Below, in pieces: positions 25,223 to 35,521 of a stretch of 64,000 nt of DNA (position 1 is the stretch's first letter; the number at the start of each line of letters is the position of its first letter). The translations under genes were made by a program, and so were the position numbers. The notes under the pieces were generated by a model. The model searched no databases, had not been told where the DNA came from, and saw only the letters and a program-made list of their open reading frames with translations. The stretch spans positions 3,910,363 to 3,974,362 of the forward strand of contig NZ_CP038436.1 of assembly GCF_004683965.1 (NCBI RefSeq), read 5' to 3'. The stretch is from Nocardioides seonyuensis (GTDB taxonomy: Bacteria > Actinomycetota > Actinomycetes > Propionibacteriales > Nocardioidaceae).

Positions 25223-25971
25223 TGCGGCGCCCGTCGCTGGGTCAGCGCCAGGGCGTCCTCGAGGGTGAACCGGCCCTCGTAGAGCGCCGTCCCCGCGATG
25301 GCGCCCTCGACACCGATCGGCACGAGGTCCATCAGGGCCCGGATGTCGTCGAGCGTGGTCACTCCCCCACTCGCGACGACCGGTCGGTCGGTGCGCTCGC
25401 AGACGTCGCGGAGGAGCTGGAGGTTGGGGCCGGCGAGCATGCCGTCCTTGTTGACGTCGGTGACGACGTAGCGCGCGCAGCCCTCGGCGTCGAGACGGGC
25501 CAGGGTCTCGTAGAGGTCGCCGCCCTCACGGGTCCAGCCGCGCGCCGCCAGCGTCGTACCCCTCACGTCGAGGCCTATCGCCACCCGGTCGCCGTAGGTC
25601 GCTATGGCGCGGGCGCACCACTCGGGCGACTCGAGTGCCGCCGTGCCGATGTTGACCCGACGGCAGCCCGTCGCCATGGCGGCCTCGAGGGACTCGTCGT
25701 CGCGGATGCCGCCGCTCATCTCAACCCGGATGTCGAGGGTGCCGACGATCTGAGCCTGGAGCTCACGGTTGTGGCCGTGCCCGAACGCCGCGTCGAGGTC
25801 GACGAGGTGGATCCACTCCGCACCCGCCTCCTGCCAGCGAAGCGCCGCCTCGACCGGGTCGCCGAAGCGCTTCTCGGACCCGTCGACTCCCTGGGTCAGC
25901 TGGACGGCCTGGCCACCCTTGATGTCGACGGCGGGCAGGAGCTCGAGGTGGCGCTGATCGGGGGAAGCCAT
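25219..25971 (-). CDS. hisA: Phosphoribosyl isomerase A (HisA/PriA)
   Basis: The protein has 250 residues. It shows [18 protein letters not shown] with catalytic Asp, [58 protein letters not shown] and [13 protein letters not shown]. In actinobacteria the orthologue (PriA) usually serves both histidine and tryptophan synthesis, as ProFAR and PRA isomerase. I assign the bifunctional role from lineage, not from residues seen here. It is the first gene of a run that goes on through hisF into transport genes, and it diverges from azoR. Confidence 0.93.
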   Translation of the reverse strand: MASPDQRHLELLPAVDIKGGQAVQLTQGVDGSEKRFGDPVEAALRWQEAGAEWIHLVDLDAAFGHGHNRELQAQIVGTLDIRVEMSGGIRDDESLEAAMATGCRRVNIGTAALESPEWCARAIATYGDRVAIGLDVRGTTLAARGWTREGGDLYETLARLDAEGCARYVVTDVNKDGMLAGPNLQLLRDVCERTDRPVVASGGVTTLDDIRALMDLVPIGVEGAIAGTALYEGRFTLEDALALTQRRAPQ

Positions 25972-26078
25972 GCCTCGATCCTATGAGTGGTCGCGATGGT
26001 CCATACCGGGGTATCCATGCGCTGGCCACGGCGCTCTAATGGAACCTCCGGCACCTCCGCCACTGCCCCGAGGCCTTC

Positions 26079-26786
26079 ATGACCCACCGTCTGCTGCACA
26101 TCGTCGCCACTCCGCGCGGGCTCGCCTCGCACACCGGACGCCTCTCGGGTGTGCTCCTGGAGGAGCTCCACGCGAAGTACGACGACCTCGACGTCAAGAC
26201 CCTCGACCTCTTCAGCGTCGACCTGCCTGCTGTGGCCGGGGCCAACATCAAGACGAAGTACGCGCTGATGACCGGCCAGGCGATCGACGAGGACGCCCGT
26301 GGCTCGTGGAGCGACATCGAGCGCACCATCGAGCAGTTCCTCGACGCCGACACCTATCTCCTGACCGTGCCGATGTGGAACTTCAGCGTCCCCTACGCCC
26401 TGAAGTACTACATCGACGCGATCGTCCAGCCCGGCTACCTGTTCCAGTACGACGAGCAGGGACGCCCCGAGGGCCTTGTGCATGGCAGGCAGATGATCTG
26501 CGTGACCTCCCGGGGCGCCGACTACTCCTCTGGCCCACTTGCTTCCTACGACTTCCTCGAGAGCTACCTGCGAGCGATCTTCGGCTTCGTCGGGATCACC
26601 GACGTGGCGTTCTTCAACGCCCAGCCCATGGATGTCGGACCCGACCAGCGCAAGATCGCATTCGCCAGCGCGATCGCGGAGGTGCGTGCATGGGTGGCAG
26701 GTGAGGAACGGGGCGCCTCGCTCGACGTCCCGGACCCGCGCGTGCCCGAGCCCGAGCCCGCTCCAGGCCTGGCCGTCGTCGACTGA
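26079..26786 (+). CDS. FMN-dependent NADH-azoreductase (AzoR family)
   Basis: The 235-residue flavodoxin-like protein has an N-terminal phosphate-binding strand/loop (LLHIVATPRGLASHTGRLS), the strongly conserved PMWNFSVPYALKYYID, a GYLFQYDEQG loop and SRGADYSSGP. AzoR enzymes reduce quinones and azo compounds with NAD(P)H in the cytoplasm. The last 20 residues are Pro/Glu-rich and outside the fold. It diverges from hisA and converges with the hemerythrin-like gene. Confidence 0.85.
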   Translation: MTHRLLHIVATPRGLASHTGRLSGVLLEELHAKYDDLDVKTLDLFSVDLPAVAGANIKTKYALMTGQAIDEDARGSWSDIERTIEQFLDADTYLLTVPMWNFSVPYALKYYIDAIVQPGYLFQYDEQGRPEGLVHGRQMICVTSRGADYSSGPLASYDFLESYLRAIFGFVGITDVAFFNAQPMDVGPDQRKIAFASAIAEVRAWVAGEERGASLDVPDPRVPEPEPAPGLAVVD

Positions 26787-26811
26787 GGTCGTAGCTCGCC
26801 TGGTACGACGT

Positions 26812-27426
26812 TCACCGCCAGGTGGGGGCCACCTCCCGGGAGTAGCGGCGTCCGAGCAGGCCGGTCATGACGCTGACCACCGGACCCGGGATCGTGGCCC
26901 GCAGCGACGACAGCTCACGCTCCCCCGCACCGTCCTGCATCCAGGCGAGCGCGTTGGCCGCGTCGACGATGCTCGCCGGACGCAGCCGCTTGGCGACCGC
27001 CCTCCACTCCGGGTCGTCCTCGAGGGCAGCCACCAGCGGCTCGACGTCGCGCTCCTCGTGGTCGAGGTGCGTGTTGGTGACCCTGCCTGCCTCGGCCACT
27101 GCGTCAGCAGCGGTCGACGCCTGCGCCGTGGTGGGCTCCTGCACCAGGTCGTCGAGAGCGGCCGAGGCGGAGGACAGCGTGACCTTCATCGCCGCGTGCT
27201 CCTCCTCCATGGCCGCCAGCAGCGACGCGTCGTGTCCACGGGACTCCAGGAACGGCCAGATGTTGGCGTCCTCGGCCTCATGGTGGTGGGTCAGCTGGTG
27301 GACCAGGTGCTGCCACGCCCCGTGCAGCTGGGACGCGCGTGAGCGATCACCCTCGGGGAATGACCGCAGCGCCTGCTCGGTGCGCGCGATGTCTCGGCGT
27401 ACGGCTGCGTGGATGATCTGGTTCAT
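26812..27426 (-). CDS. Hemerythrin-like HHE-domain protein
   Basis: The protein has 204 residues. ATG 27426 has GGAG 8 bases upstream; a GTG five codons earlier is open. The metal-binding His/Glu pattern is seen in QLTHHHEAEDANIWPFL, MEEEHAAMK and HLDHEERDVEPLVA, as in HHE hemerythrins, which bind a di-iron centre and may sense or carry O2 or NO. The last 60 residues form extra helices. It follows the secreted phosphatase-fold gene by 16 bases, so the two are probably co-transcribed. Confidence 0.85.
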   Translation of the reverse strand: MNQIIHAAVRRDIARTEQALRSFPEGDRSRASQLHGAWQHLVHQLTHHHEAEDANIWPFLESRGHDASLLAAMEEEHAAMKVTLSSASAALDDLVQEPTTAQASTAADAVAEAGRVTNTHLDHEERDVEPLVAALEDDPEWRAVAKRLRPASIVDAANALAWMQDGAGERELSSLRATIPGPVVSVMTGLLGRRYSREVAPTWR

Positions 27427-27442
27427 GCTCAGCTCCGCCACC

Positions 27443-28642
27443 TCAGAGACCTCGCACCCGCATGACCACTCCGGCGTGGTCGGAGGGCCACAGGCCGGTC
27501 GCCGGGTCGCGCGGGTCTCCGTCGCGGCCCGTCACCCGACCGCGGTCGGTGGTGAGCGGCTCACCTGACGCGGTGCGCCCGAAGACCATGTCGATGCGGT
27601 GGGTCCACGACCCGGGAAGGGGTTCGTCGACCGTCTCGTTGAGCCCCGAGGTGTCTCCGGCGTCGAAGCCGGGCAGGTCGGCCGGCCGCCCTGAGGCCTT
27701 CCAGAGGTCGGTGTAGCCGCCTGGCCCGGTGATCAGCTCGTAGGGTGCCTTGTGGGGCACCGTGTCGATCTCCTTGACCTTGCTGTTGACCGGATCGGAG
27801 TTGCAGTCGCACACGAAGATCGTGCTGCGGTCCGGCGAGGTGGCCTCCGACACCAGCTGCTGCGCCTGGGCCAGGGCGATGTCGGAGCTGAAGGCCTCGA
27901 GGTGGGTGTTGACGAAGCGGAACCGCTCGGAGCCCGCCCGCACGTCGATCCACTGGTAGCCCCGGTCGAAGTCGAACGTCACGCCCGCGACCCCGAGCGA
28001 GAGGTTCACGTCGTAGACAGCCTGACCCTCGTCGATCTCGGTGAGGCTGCTGGACTGTCGCATCAGGACGACGTCGCGCATGGTCAGCCGGATGTCTCGG
28101 GGGTTGACCGGTGCCGCGACGCTGCCGGAGAAGCTGGGCGCCTCGACGTCCGCGCGGTCGGCGATGCTGGCCGCCACGTAGGGCGTGCCTCGCTCGGCGA
28201 GCTCGTCGAGGAGGATCTGCAGGAAGTCGTAGTCGACGACCTCCGCGTTGGGCACGCCGACCTGCCCGATCTCCATCGGCCCGTGCCGCCACAGGGCGAC
28301 CTCCTGCAGACCGACCAGGTCGGGTCGCGCGTCACCGATCTCGTCGGCCAGGAGCTCAGCGCGCACGTGGAAGTCGGTGCGATCCACGATCCTGCGGCTC
28401 TCGTCCGTCGCGTGGGCGAGTGCGGTGAGCACGGTGATCAGGCTGGCCCCCGGCTGGGCGGCGGCTTCCATCGCTGCCTCGACGGGGCGGTTGATGTCGA
28501 CGCCGAGATAGATGTTGCGGGTCATCACCGTCACCGGCTTGCCCGGCGGGGTCTTGGCCTCCGCCAGCCCCATCACCGTCAGCGGTGCCAGCAGGACCGA
28601 CGCCGCGCACCCCAGCGCAGCCAGTCGTCGCCTCGTCGTCAT
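27443..28642 (-). CDS. Secreted endonuclease/exonuclease/phosphatase-family protein
   Basis: The protein has 399 residues with a Sec signal (MTTRRRLAALGCAASVLLAP, then a cleavage site near AEA-KTP). EEP-fold motifs appear in order: TVMTRNIYLGVD, DLVGLQEVALW, RFVNTHLEAF, IFVCDCNSDP and the final SDHAGVVMRV. It is an extracellular phosphodiesterase or phosphatase (DNase I-like superfamily); the substrate is unknown. The CDCNSDP site has Asn and Asp in the expected metal positions. Confidence 0.82.
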   Translation of the reverse strand: MTTRRRLAALGCAASVLLAPLTVMGLAEAKTPPGKPVTVMTRNIYLGVDINRPVEAAMEAAAQPGASLITVLTALAHATDESRRIVDRTDFHVRAELLADEIGDARPDLVGLQEVALWRHGPMEIGQVGVPNAEVVDYDFLQILLDELAERGTPYVAASIADRADVEAPSFSGSVAAPVNPRDIRLTMRDVVLMRQSSSLTEIDEGQAVYDVNLSLGVAGVTFDFDRGYQWIDVRAGSERFRFVNTHLEAFSSDIALAQAQQLVSEATSPDRSTIFVCDCNSDPVNSKVKEIDTVPHKAPYELITGPGGYTDLWKASGRPADLPGFDAGDTSGLNETVDEPLPGSWTHRIDMVFGRTASGEPLTTDRGRVTGRDGDPRDPATGLWPSDHAGVVMRVRGL

Positions 28643-28729
28643 GTTCCCTCCCGGAGTCGCGTGGTCCCTGCATTCTGGACCCGGGAGGGCCGCTTGTCAT
28701 CGCCCGAATCCTGTGGGCTCCGACCAGAT

Positions 28730-30148
28730 CTACGACAGCGAGGACTCGCCGTCACCGCCCCGCGCCAGGTAGTCGTGCAAGGTGTCGCGGGCGTGCTCGA
28801 AGAACGCCCGGACGTTGGTGACGGCCGTCGGGGTGTCGGGGACGCTGCACATCACGTGCGTCCCAGCAGGCATCCGGTTGATCCACACGTTGACGTCGTC
28901 GTCGTCCCCACCACCGGTGAGCCCGAAGAACCGCTGGGCGTCCCAGCGCTCGCTGCCGGGGACCAGGCGACCGTCGAGGTACGACACGATCGGCGGGCGC
29001 TGGATGCTGTCGCTCTCGAAGCCGAAGACCTCCTTCACCAGCTCCATGACGCGCAGCACGGGCACGTCGGCGCAGACCTGGGCGGACCTGAACGTCTCGC
29101 GCACCCGGCGCGCGATGGAGACGATGTCGTCCCCGGCTGCCAGGTCCACGTGGATGGGGGTGAGATTGACGAACCATCCCATCGCCGGGAGCTGCTCGGC
29201 AGTGGTCCTGGTGTGGATCGGGTTCAGGAAGCGGTACGCCGAGCGGCCGGCGAGGTCGCGCGCGGCGATGGCGCACGCGGCGTACACGACAGACGGGAAC
29301 GTCGCACCGTCCTGACGAGCCAGCCTCTCCACAGCCTCGGTCTCGGGACCGTCGAGGAGGTCGATCCGGGCCGGGACGAGCACTTCCTGCTGTCCGGGGG
29401 CGAGTCCCAGCTCCATCGGGAACGTGGCCAGCGTGCCCATGTCCTTCATGGCGTAGTCGGCCCAGTAGGCGATGGCGGGGTGCTCGACAGTGACCTGGGC
29501 GGCGGCCTCGCGCTCGACCTGCGCATAGTCGGTGTAGCTCACCGTCGGCGGCAGGTCGACCGGACGTCCCTCCTCGAGCGCCTCGTAGATCTCGTTGATC
29601 TCGGTGAACGCGATCATGACGCTGAAGCCGTCGGAGTAGCAGTGGTCCTGTCCGAGGTAGACCGCAGACCGCTCCTGGGAGGCGACCGCGACCATCGTGT
29701 AGCCCAAGGTGTCGAAGGGCGTGCAGACCTCGTCGAGCAGCGGCCCGACGACCGCACGCAACGACGTCATGTCGTCGACGCGGCCCGCGGCCTCGGCCAC
29801 GAACTCGATGTCGTCCACGTGCACGTCGTGTCGGACGTAGCCACCTTCGCCGACGGTGAACCACCCTTGCAGGACGCCGTGGCGACGCACCCAGGTCGTC
29901 AGGGTGCGGGCCAGGACCTGGGGGTCGATGCGACCTTCGCGCTCGAACGCCAGTGCCAGCCAGCTGGCGTCTCGCTTGCCGATGCGCTCCATCGCCAGGC
30001 GCAGGTCGAGGTGGGCGGTCTGCAGGTAGGACGGCTGCGCGTCCGAGCGCTCCGCGCGCCCCATCGCCTGCCTGGTGCGCAGGCTCGGCCTCAGGAGCCA
30101 CACCTCTCCGGTGACGGTCTCGTGGTCATCGAGACGAGTCATCTGCAT
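28730..30148 (-). CDS. Stand-alone condensation/PapA-like acyltransferase (second gene of pair)
   Basis: The protein has 472 residues from ATG 30148 (GGAG 10 bases upstream; GTG 30157 is the alternative). The condensation-domain catalytic motif is present as HCYSD in YLGQDHCYSDGFSV (HxxxD) near residue 170. It also shows WADYAM, 'GWFVNLTPIHVDL' and a late 'VSYLDGR' segment, as in PapA/condensation acyltransferases. There are no carrier-protein or adenylation domains. It overlaps the upstream partner gene. Such enzymes esterify lipids or sugars; the substrate here is unknown. Confidence 0.75.
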   Translation of the reverse strand: MQMTRLDDHETVTGEVWLLRPSLRTRQAMGRAERSDAQPSYLQTAHLDLRLAMERIGKRDASWLALAFEREGRIDPQVLARTLTTWVRRHGVLQGWFTVGEGGYVRHDVHVDDIEFVAEAAGRVDDMTSLRAVVGPLLDEVCTPFDTLGYTMVAVASQERSAVYLGQDHCYSDGFSVMIAFTEINEIYEALEEGRPVDLPPTVSYTDYAQVEREAAAQVTVEHPAIAYWADYAMKDMGTLATFPMELGLAPGQQEVLVPARIDLLDGPETEAVERLARQDGATFPSVVYAACAIAARDLAGRSAYRFLNPIHTRTTAEQLPAMGWFVNLTPIHVDLAAGDDIVSIARRVRETFRSAQVCADVPVLRVMELVKEVFGFESDSIQRPPIVSYLDGRLVPGSERWDAQRFFGLTGGGDDDDVNVWINRMPAGTHVMCSVPDTPTAVTNVRAFFEHARDTLHDYLARGGDGESSLS

Positions 30149-31619
30149 GGTGGGCACTCTCCTGTCGTGGGGACGGAACGGTCGGCACGAGCTCGGACCG
30201 CGGCACGCGCGAGCCGCGCAACGCGCTCTGCAAGGAGCCCCGCATCAGGACCGCGAGGGTGGAGACCCAGGAAGCACACTCGCGGGTGTCGGGGTGGCGC
30301 GCCTCGAGGAACGTCCCGGTGGGCAGGCAGTTGATCCAGGCATGCGCCTGGTCGCTGGGCGGTACGTGGCCCAGGTAGCCGCGAGCCTGGGTGGAGGCCC
30401 ATTCAGACCATCCGGGGCAGTACCTGGAGTCCATGAACGAGACGACCAGGCCCGGCTCGACTCGGGTGCCGAGCAGGTCCCCCACCACCCCCAGCGGAAT
30501 GCGACCCGACGGAGCCGAGTCGGTCCAGGCCGACCGGACTGCCATGACCGAGTCACGGAGGTCGGCCGACGGGTCGACGTCGACGGTCAGTGGCGCCACG
30601 CCGGCGAACCACCCAACGGACCCGCGGTAGGGACGGGAGCGACCGTGGGTGCTCATCATCGTCCTGACCGTCGTGGGCGCAGGGCCCTCCTGCACGGCGA
30701 TCGCCCGCAGCAGCAGCGCGATGAACCCCAACCCGTAGGAGACGCCCCACGATTCGCAGAGAGCGCGGAACGCCTCCGACTCCTCCGCAGCGGCGACGGG
30801 CAGCGACACCATGGCGTGCGTGACCTGGTCGCCGCGACGCACGCCCGAGGCCGGCGGCAGGCCGGGGACCTGACCGCGATCGTCGAGCAGCTCGCGCCAC
30901 GGCCGGAGCCGCGGCTCCTGCACGGTGAGCGAGCGGGTGAACTCGCGCTCGTCACGGGCGTGCTCCAGGTGGCTCCCACTGAGCGCGAGCGCCGGGTCGG
31001 GGGCATCACCAGCCGCGAAGACCCTGTGCAGCAGCGGGATCTCGGCGGCGAACGTGTACATCGAGAAGCCGTCGAAGGTCACGTGGTCGAAGGCCGCGAA
31101 GAGCGTGACCTCATCGCCCGACTCGAGCGTCACGAAGGCCGAGTGCGGCCAGGCGGCCGGGCCGGCGTGCGCCGCGAACCAGTCCATGATGACCGCGTGG
31201 ACGGCCGAGGCGTCGTCGTGGACCCCCAACGGGACCTCCTCGAACTCCACGACCAGTGGCGGCAACAGCCGGCGACGGAACGGCTCGTCCTGGCCCGGCA
31301 CGCCTGACGGCAGCCCGACCTGGCCGGGCACGTAGTCGCAGCGCAGGCTCTCGTGCCGGTCGAAAAGGCTCGCGAGGGCGGCGGCCACGGACCCTGGACC
31401 GGCGTCGGCCAGCACACAGGAAGCCCCGATCCACGGCGCGTCAGCAGGATCGCCCTGAGTGCGACCCATGGCACCGGAGAGGTGGCCGAGCTGGTCATGG
31501 GTCAGGGGTCGCGGGTCCACGGGGCACGACTCAAGGGCCGCACGGCTCGCAGCGGTGGGCACCCATGCCCTGACCTCCCCAGGCCGCACGTCACCCACCC
31601 TCAGATGTGACGAACGCAA
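30126..31619 (-). CDS. Stand-alone condensation/PapA-like acyltransferase (first gene of pair)
   Basis: The protein has 497 residues. The HxxxD motif is HVTFD in LFAAFDHVTFDGFSMY near residue 178. The partner motifs 'GWFAGVAPLTVDV' and 'VVSFMDSRY' match those of the downstream paralogue, though overall similarity is low. The C-terminal tail is Ser/Pro-rich. The genes overlap by about 23 bases, so their products are probably made together. The 179-base gap 31620-31798 upstream should hold the promoter. Confidence 0.75.
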   Translation of the reverse strand: MRSSHLRVGDVRPGEVRAWVPTAASRAALESCPVDPRPLTHDQLGHLSGAMGRTQGDPADAPWIGASCVLADAGPGSVAAALASLFDRHESLRCDYVPGQVGLPSGVPGQDEPFRRRLLPPLVVEFEEVPLGVHDDASAVHAVIMDWFAAHAGPAAWPHSAFVTLESGDEVTLFAAFDHVTFDGFSMYTFAAEIPLLHRVFAAGDAPDPALALSGSHLEHARDEREFTRSLTVQEPRLRPWRELLDDRGQVPGLPPASGVRRGDQVTHAMVSLPVAAAEESEAFRALCESWGVSYGLGFIALLLRAIAVQEGPAPTTVRTMMSTHGRSRPYRGSVGWFAGVAPLTVDVDPSADLRDSVMAVRSAWTDSAPSGRIPLGVVGDLLGTRVEPGLVVSFMDSRYCPGWSEWASTQARGYLGHVPPSDQAHAWINCLPTGTFLEARHPDTRECASWVSTLAVLMRGSLQSALRGSRVPRSELVPTVPSPRQESAHHADDSSR

Positions 31620-31798
31620 AACCCTGCCTCCCAGCTTGGGCTACTCCCCAGAATGCAACTCCCGTTGCAAACGCGCGTTACTTTGCGTCACGAACATCTC
31701 GGTGTCAACGACGCCGCCCCGAATATCTGGATCGTCTCAGCGGGCAGGATGACGCGCAGGTCCGCAGCCCGTTTCGGGTATGGGGAGGCGCTCAGCAG

Positions 31799-32431
31799 TC
31801 AGAGAGACTGCACCCAGTTGCGCAGGAGCCCGGCCCCGGCGTCACCCGACTTCTCCGGATGGAACTGCGTCGCGCTGAGGGGTCCGTTCTCCACGGCGGC
31901 CACGAAGCGGTCTCCCCCGTGCTCGGCCCACGTCACCAGCGGCGCCCGGGTGCGGTCGTTGGTCACCAGGGCCCAGTCGCGGACACCGTAGGAGTGCACG
32001 AAGTAGAACCGCTCGCCCTCGACCCCCGTGAAGAGCGTCGACCCGGTCGGCACCTCGACGGTGTTCCAGCCCATGTGCGGCACGACAGGCGCCTGCAGTC
32101 GCTCGACCACGCCGGGCCACTCGTCACAACCTTCGGTCTCCACACCGTGCTCCACCCCGCGCGCGAAGAGGATCTGCATCCCGACGCAGATACCGAGCAC
32201 CGGGCGGCCACCCGCGAGCCGTCGACCGATGATGCGCTCGCCCTTGATCGCCCGCAGCCCGGCCATGCACGCAGCGAACGCGCCGACCCCGGGTACGACG
32301 AGCCCGTCAGCCTCCAGCGCTCGGTCGAAGTCCGACGTCAGCGTGACGCTGGCACCTGTCCGTTCGACCGCCCGCACCACTGAGCGGAGGTTGCCCGAGC
32401 CGTAGTCGAGGACGACGACGTCCTCGCTCAC
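31799..32431 (-). CDS. hisH: Imidazole glycerol phosphate synthase, glutamine amidotransferase subunit
   Basis: The protein has 210 residues. It shows the class I glutaminase triad: catalytic Cys in [12 protein letters not shown] (about residue 83) and His/Glu in [13 protein letters not shown] near residue 190. [16 protein letters not shown] at the N-terminus and [10 protein letters not shown] are HisH hallmarks. It supplies ammonia to HisF. It overlaps hisB by four bases and ends the hisDCBH operon, while its partner hisF lies 6.6 kb away in a separate unit. Confidence 0.95.
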   Translation of the reverse strand: MSEDVVVLDYGSGNLRSVVRAVERTGASVTLTSDFDRALEADGLVVPGVGAFAACMAGLRAIKGERIIGRRLAGGRPVLGICVGMQILFARGVEHGVETEGCDEWPGVVERLQAPVVPHMGWNTVEVPTGSTLFTGVEGERFYFVHSYGVRDWALVTNDRTRAPLVTWAEHGGDRFVAAVENGPLSATQFHPEKSGDAGAGLLRNWVQSL

Positions 32432-33045
32432 AGTGCTCCCTTCGTCGAGGGCACACCCGTCTCTCGCGGGTCCAGCGCGATCGCGTCGCGCAGCGCGCGT
32501 GCGAAGGCCTTGAACTGCGTCTCCACGATGTGGTGCGGGTCGCGGCCGGCCAGCACGCGCACGTGCAGGGCGAGGTGGGCGTGGAAGGCGAGTGTCTCGA
32601 ACACGTGTCGCGTCAGCGACCCCTGGTAGGGCGCGCCGTTGGGGCCGTTGCCGCCGATGGCGACGTACTCCTGACCCGCCGGCTCGCCGGTGTGCACGCA
32701 GTAGGGACGTCCCGACACGTCGACGACGGCCTGCACCAGCGCCTCGTCGAGCGGCACCGTCGCGTCTCCGAACCGGCGGATCCCGGCCTTGTCACCGAGA
32801 GCCTCGCGCAACGCCTGCCCGAGCGCGATCGCGGTGTCCTCGACGGAGTGGTGGGCATCGACGTGGGTGTCGCCGGTGGTGTGGACGACGAGGTCGATCA
32901 GGGAGTGCCGGGCGAAGGCGGTGAGCATGTGGTCGTAGAACGCGACGCCCGTGGTGACCTGCGACCGGCCGGTGCCGTCGAGGTGGACCTCGACCTTGAC
33001 GCTCGACTCGCTCGTGGTGCGCTCGACGGTGGCCGTGCGGCTCAT
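32428..33045 (-). CDS. hisB: Imidazoleglycerol-phosphate dehydratase
   Basis: The protein has 205 residues, the monofunctional length. Metal-binding His clusters are seen in [37 protein letters not shown] and the matching C-terminal half ([24 protein letters not shown]), with [13 protein letters not shown] between them. It dehydrates imidazole glycerol phosphate to imidazole acetol phosphate. Four-base overlaps with hisC and hisH show tight coupling. Confidence 0.96.
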   Translation of the reverse strand: MSRTATVERTTSESSVKVEVHLDGTGRSQVTTGVAFYDHMLTAFARHSLIDLVVHTTGDTHVDAHHSVEDTAIALGQALREALGDKAGIRRFGDATVPLDEALVQAVVDVSGRPYCVHTGEPAGQEYVAIGGNGPNGAPYQGSLTRHVFETLAFHAHLALHVRVLAGRDPHHIVETQFKAFARALRDAIALDPRETGVPSTKGAL

Positions 33046-34145
33046 GCTTGCTCCTTCATCACGTCAGTGAGTGCGTGCCTGAATGCTGTCATCTCCTCGG
33101 GCGTCCCGATGGACACCCGCAACCATCCCTGCGGCCCGGTCTCGCGGATCAGCACCCCCCGGTCGAGGAGGCGCTGCCAGACAGCATGCCGGTCGGGAAA
33201 GCGCCCGAACAACGCGAAATTGGAATCGGAGTCGGGCACCTCGAGCCCTTGGTCCCGCAACCACGCCACCGTCAGGTCGCGCTCGACGCGCAGGTCCTCC
33301 ACCCGGCCGAGCAGCTCAGGGGCGTGCCGCAGTGCCGCAACCGCGGTCGCCTGGGTGACCGCGGAGAGGTGGTAGGGCAACCGCACCACGCGGATGGCGT
33401 CGCCGATCGCCGGGTCCGCGGCGAGGTAGCCCAGCCTGGCCCCGGCGAGCGCGAACGCCTTGCTCATCGTGCGGGTGACCACGAGGTTGCGGTGACGCGG
33501 CAGCAGCTCCAGGGCGCTGGGCGTGCCTGCCCGGCGGAACTCGCCGTAGGCCTCGTCGACGACGACGAGGCCGCCCGGCTCGTAGGACGCCGCCGCCTCG
33601 CACAGCGCCGAGACAGCCTCCGGAGGCAGGGCGGTTCCGGTCGGGTTGTTGGGACTGGGCAGGAGCACGATCGTCGGGCGCCGCTCGAGCACGAGCTTGC
33701 GTGCGGCGTCGAGGTCGAGCGAGAAGTCCTCCTCGCGCCGGCCCACGACCCACTCGGTCATCGCGTCGCGGGCGTACTCGGGGTACATCGAGTAGGTGGG
33801 GGCGAAGGACAGCGCGCACCTGCCCGGACCGCCGAACGCCTGCAGGAGCTGGAGCATGACCTCGTTGGAGCCGTTGGCAGCCCACACCATCTCGGGTGTG
33901 ATGCCGTGGCCCCCCGAGGAGTTGAGGTAGGCCGCCAGGCCCTCGCGCAGCTCGGTGAACTCACGGTCGGGGTAGCGGTTGAGGCTGGCTGCCGCACGCC
34001 CCACCGCACGCGCGATGTCTGCTGCGGCCTCCGGCGAGGGTCCGTAGGGGTTCTCGTTGACGTTGAGCTGGACGGGCACGTCGAGCTGCGGGGCCCCGTA
34101 GGGCTCGATGCCGCGCAGCTCCTCCCGCAGAGGAGGAAAGGTCAT
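33042..34145 (-). CDS. hisC: Histidinol-phosphate aminotransferase
   Basis: The protein has 367 residues. The start [10 protein letters not shown] at 34145 overlaps the hisD stop (ATGA); the longer frame is hisD's shadow. Fold-type I PLP signatures are [48 protein letters not shown] and the PLP lysine in [17 protein letters not shown]. It transfers an amino group from glutamate to imidazole acetol phosphate. Confidence 0.95.
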   Translation of the reverse strand: MTFPPLREELRGIEPYGAPQLDVPVQLNVNENPYGPSPEAAADIARAVGRAAASLNRYPDREFTELREGLAAYLNSSGGHGITPEMVWAANGSNEVMLQLLQAFGGPGRCALSFAPTYSMYPEYARDAMTEWVVGRREEDFSLDLDAARKLVLERRPTIVLLPSPNNPTGTALPPEAVSALCEAAASYEPGGLVVVDEAYGEFRRAGTPSALELLPRHRNLVVTRTMSKAFALAGARLGYLAADPAIGDAIRVVRLPYHLSAVTQATAVAALRHAPELLGRVEDLRVERDLTVAWLRDQGLEVPDSDSNFALFGRFPDRHAVWQRLLDRGVLIRETGPQGWLRVSIGTPEEMTAFRHALTDVMKEQA

Positions 34146-35446
34146 CGCTCGAACCGACTGCTCACGCCTGCGCCGTGGCCGGGCAGGTCCTCGGCCTCGG
34201 CCAGCGCGACGACGTGGTCCGCGACGGCGGCCAGTGCCTCGCGCGTGTAGTCCACCACGTGCACCTGCTTGAGGAACGACTTCACCCCGAGGCCGGAGGA
34301 GTGGCAGGCGCACCCTGCGGTGGGCAGCACGTGGTTGGACCCGGCGCAGTAGTCGCCCACCGCGACCGGGGACCAGGACCCCAGGAAGATGGCTCCGGCA
34401 TTGCGGACCCTGCTGGAGAGCGCTGCCGCGTCGCGGGTCTGGATCTCGAGGTGCTCGGACGCGTAGGCGTTCACCACGTCCAGGCCCTGGTCCATGTCGC
34501 GCACCAGGACGATGGCCGACTGCTCGCCTCCCAGCGCGTCGGCGATGCGCGCGGAGTGCCGGGTCGCACCGACCTGCTTCTCCAGCTCCGCCTCGACGTC
34601 GTCGGCCAGCACGTCGGAGTCGGTGACCAGGAGTGCGGCCGAGGTGCCGCCGTGCTCGGCCTCGGTGAGGAGGTCCGCGGCAACGAATGCGGCCTCTGCC
34701 GAGTCGTCGGCGAGCACCGCGATCTCACTGGGACCGGCTTCGGAGTCGATGCCGACGAGCCCGCGCAGAAGTCGCTTGGCTGCGGTCACGTAGAGGTTGC
34801 CGGGGCCAATGACCATGTCGACGCGGCGACAGGGCCCGGCGCCGTGCGCGAACATCGCGACCGCCTGGGCGCCGCCGACGGCGTAGACCTCGTCCACCCC
34901 GAGCAAGGCGCAGGCAGCCAGGATCGACGCGTCGGGCAAGCCGGTCTCGCGCGTGGGCGGAGCCGACAACGCGATGGACCTGACTCCTGCCACCTGGGCA
35001 GGGACGACGTTCATGACCACGGTGGAGACGAGGGGCGCCAACCCTCCGGGGACGTAGAGGCCGACCCGGTCCACCGGCACCGACCTGTGGGTCACGACCG
35101 CGCCGGGGGCCACCTCGATGCTGTGGTCGTCCTCGAGGTCGGCCTCGCACGTCGCGCGCAAGCGTCGTACGGACTCCTCGAGCGCGGCGCGGACGCCGGG
35201 GTCGAGTGCCTCGAGCGACCGGACCAGCGCCTCCGAGGGGACCCGCAGGTCGTCGAGACGCACCCCGTCGAGCTCCTCGGTCAGCTCGACGATCGCGTCG
35301 ACGCCGCGCGTGCGCACGGCGTCGACGATCTCCTGCACCCGATGCATCACGGCCTCGACGTCGAACTCGGCGCGAGGAACGCTCGCGCGGTAGTCGACGG
35401 ACGCCGGGTCGGCGTCCCTCAGGTCGATGCGACGGATCAGGGACAT
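34142..35446 (-). CDS. hisD: Histidinol dehydrogenase
   Basis: The protein has 434 residues. Conserved blocks include [83 protein letters not shown] and, near the end, [17 protein letters not shown] with the usual catalytic and zinc His residues. It makes L-histidine from L-histidinol in two oxidations. It is the first gene of the hisD-C-B-H operon and diverges from the Lon-domain gene over 75 bases. Confidence 0.96.
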   Translation of the reverse strand: MSLIRRIDLRDADPASVDYRASVPRAEFDVEAVMHRVQEIVDAVRTRGVDAIVELTEELDGVRLDDLRVPSEALVRSLEALDPGVRAALEESVRRLRATCEADLEDDHSIEVAPGAVVTHRSVPVDRVGLYVPGGLAPLVSTVVMNVVPAQVAGVRSIALSAPPTRETGLPDASILAACALLGVDEVYAVGGAQAVAMFAHGAGPCRRVDMVIGPGNLYVTAAKRLLRGLVGIDSEAGPSEIAVLADDSAEAAFVAADLLTEAEHGGTSAALLVTDSDVLADDVEAELEKQVGATRHSARIADALGGEQSAIVLVRDMDQGLDVVNAYASEHLEIQTRDAAALSSRVRNAGAIFLGSWSPVAVGDYCAGSNHVLPTAGCACHSSGLGVKSFLKQVHVVDYTREALAAVADHVVALAEAEDLPGHGAGVSSRFER

Positions 35447-35521
35447 GCCCCGATTCTAGGTTCGCCCCGGTGGCGGCGTTGCCCCGCCCACGAGGCGTGG
35501 ACGAGTGGCTAGGGTCGTGGC

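Noticed and set aside
27752..30334. Plus-strand open frame of 860 codons opposite the phosphatase-fold and condensation genes
   Set aside because: It is a shadow of high-GC coding on the minus strand: Val/His/Gly/Asp-rich with no domain, while the minus frames have recognisable motifs.
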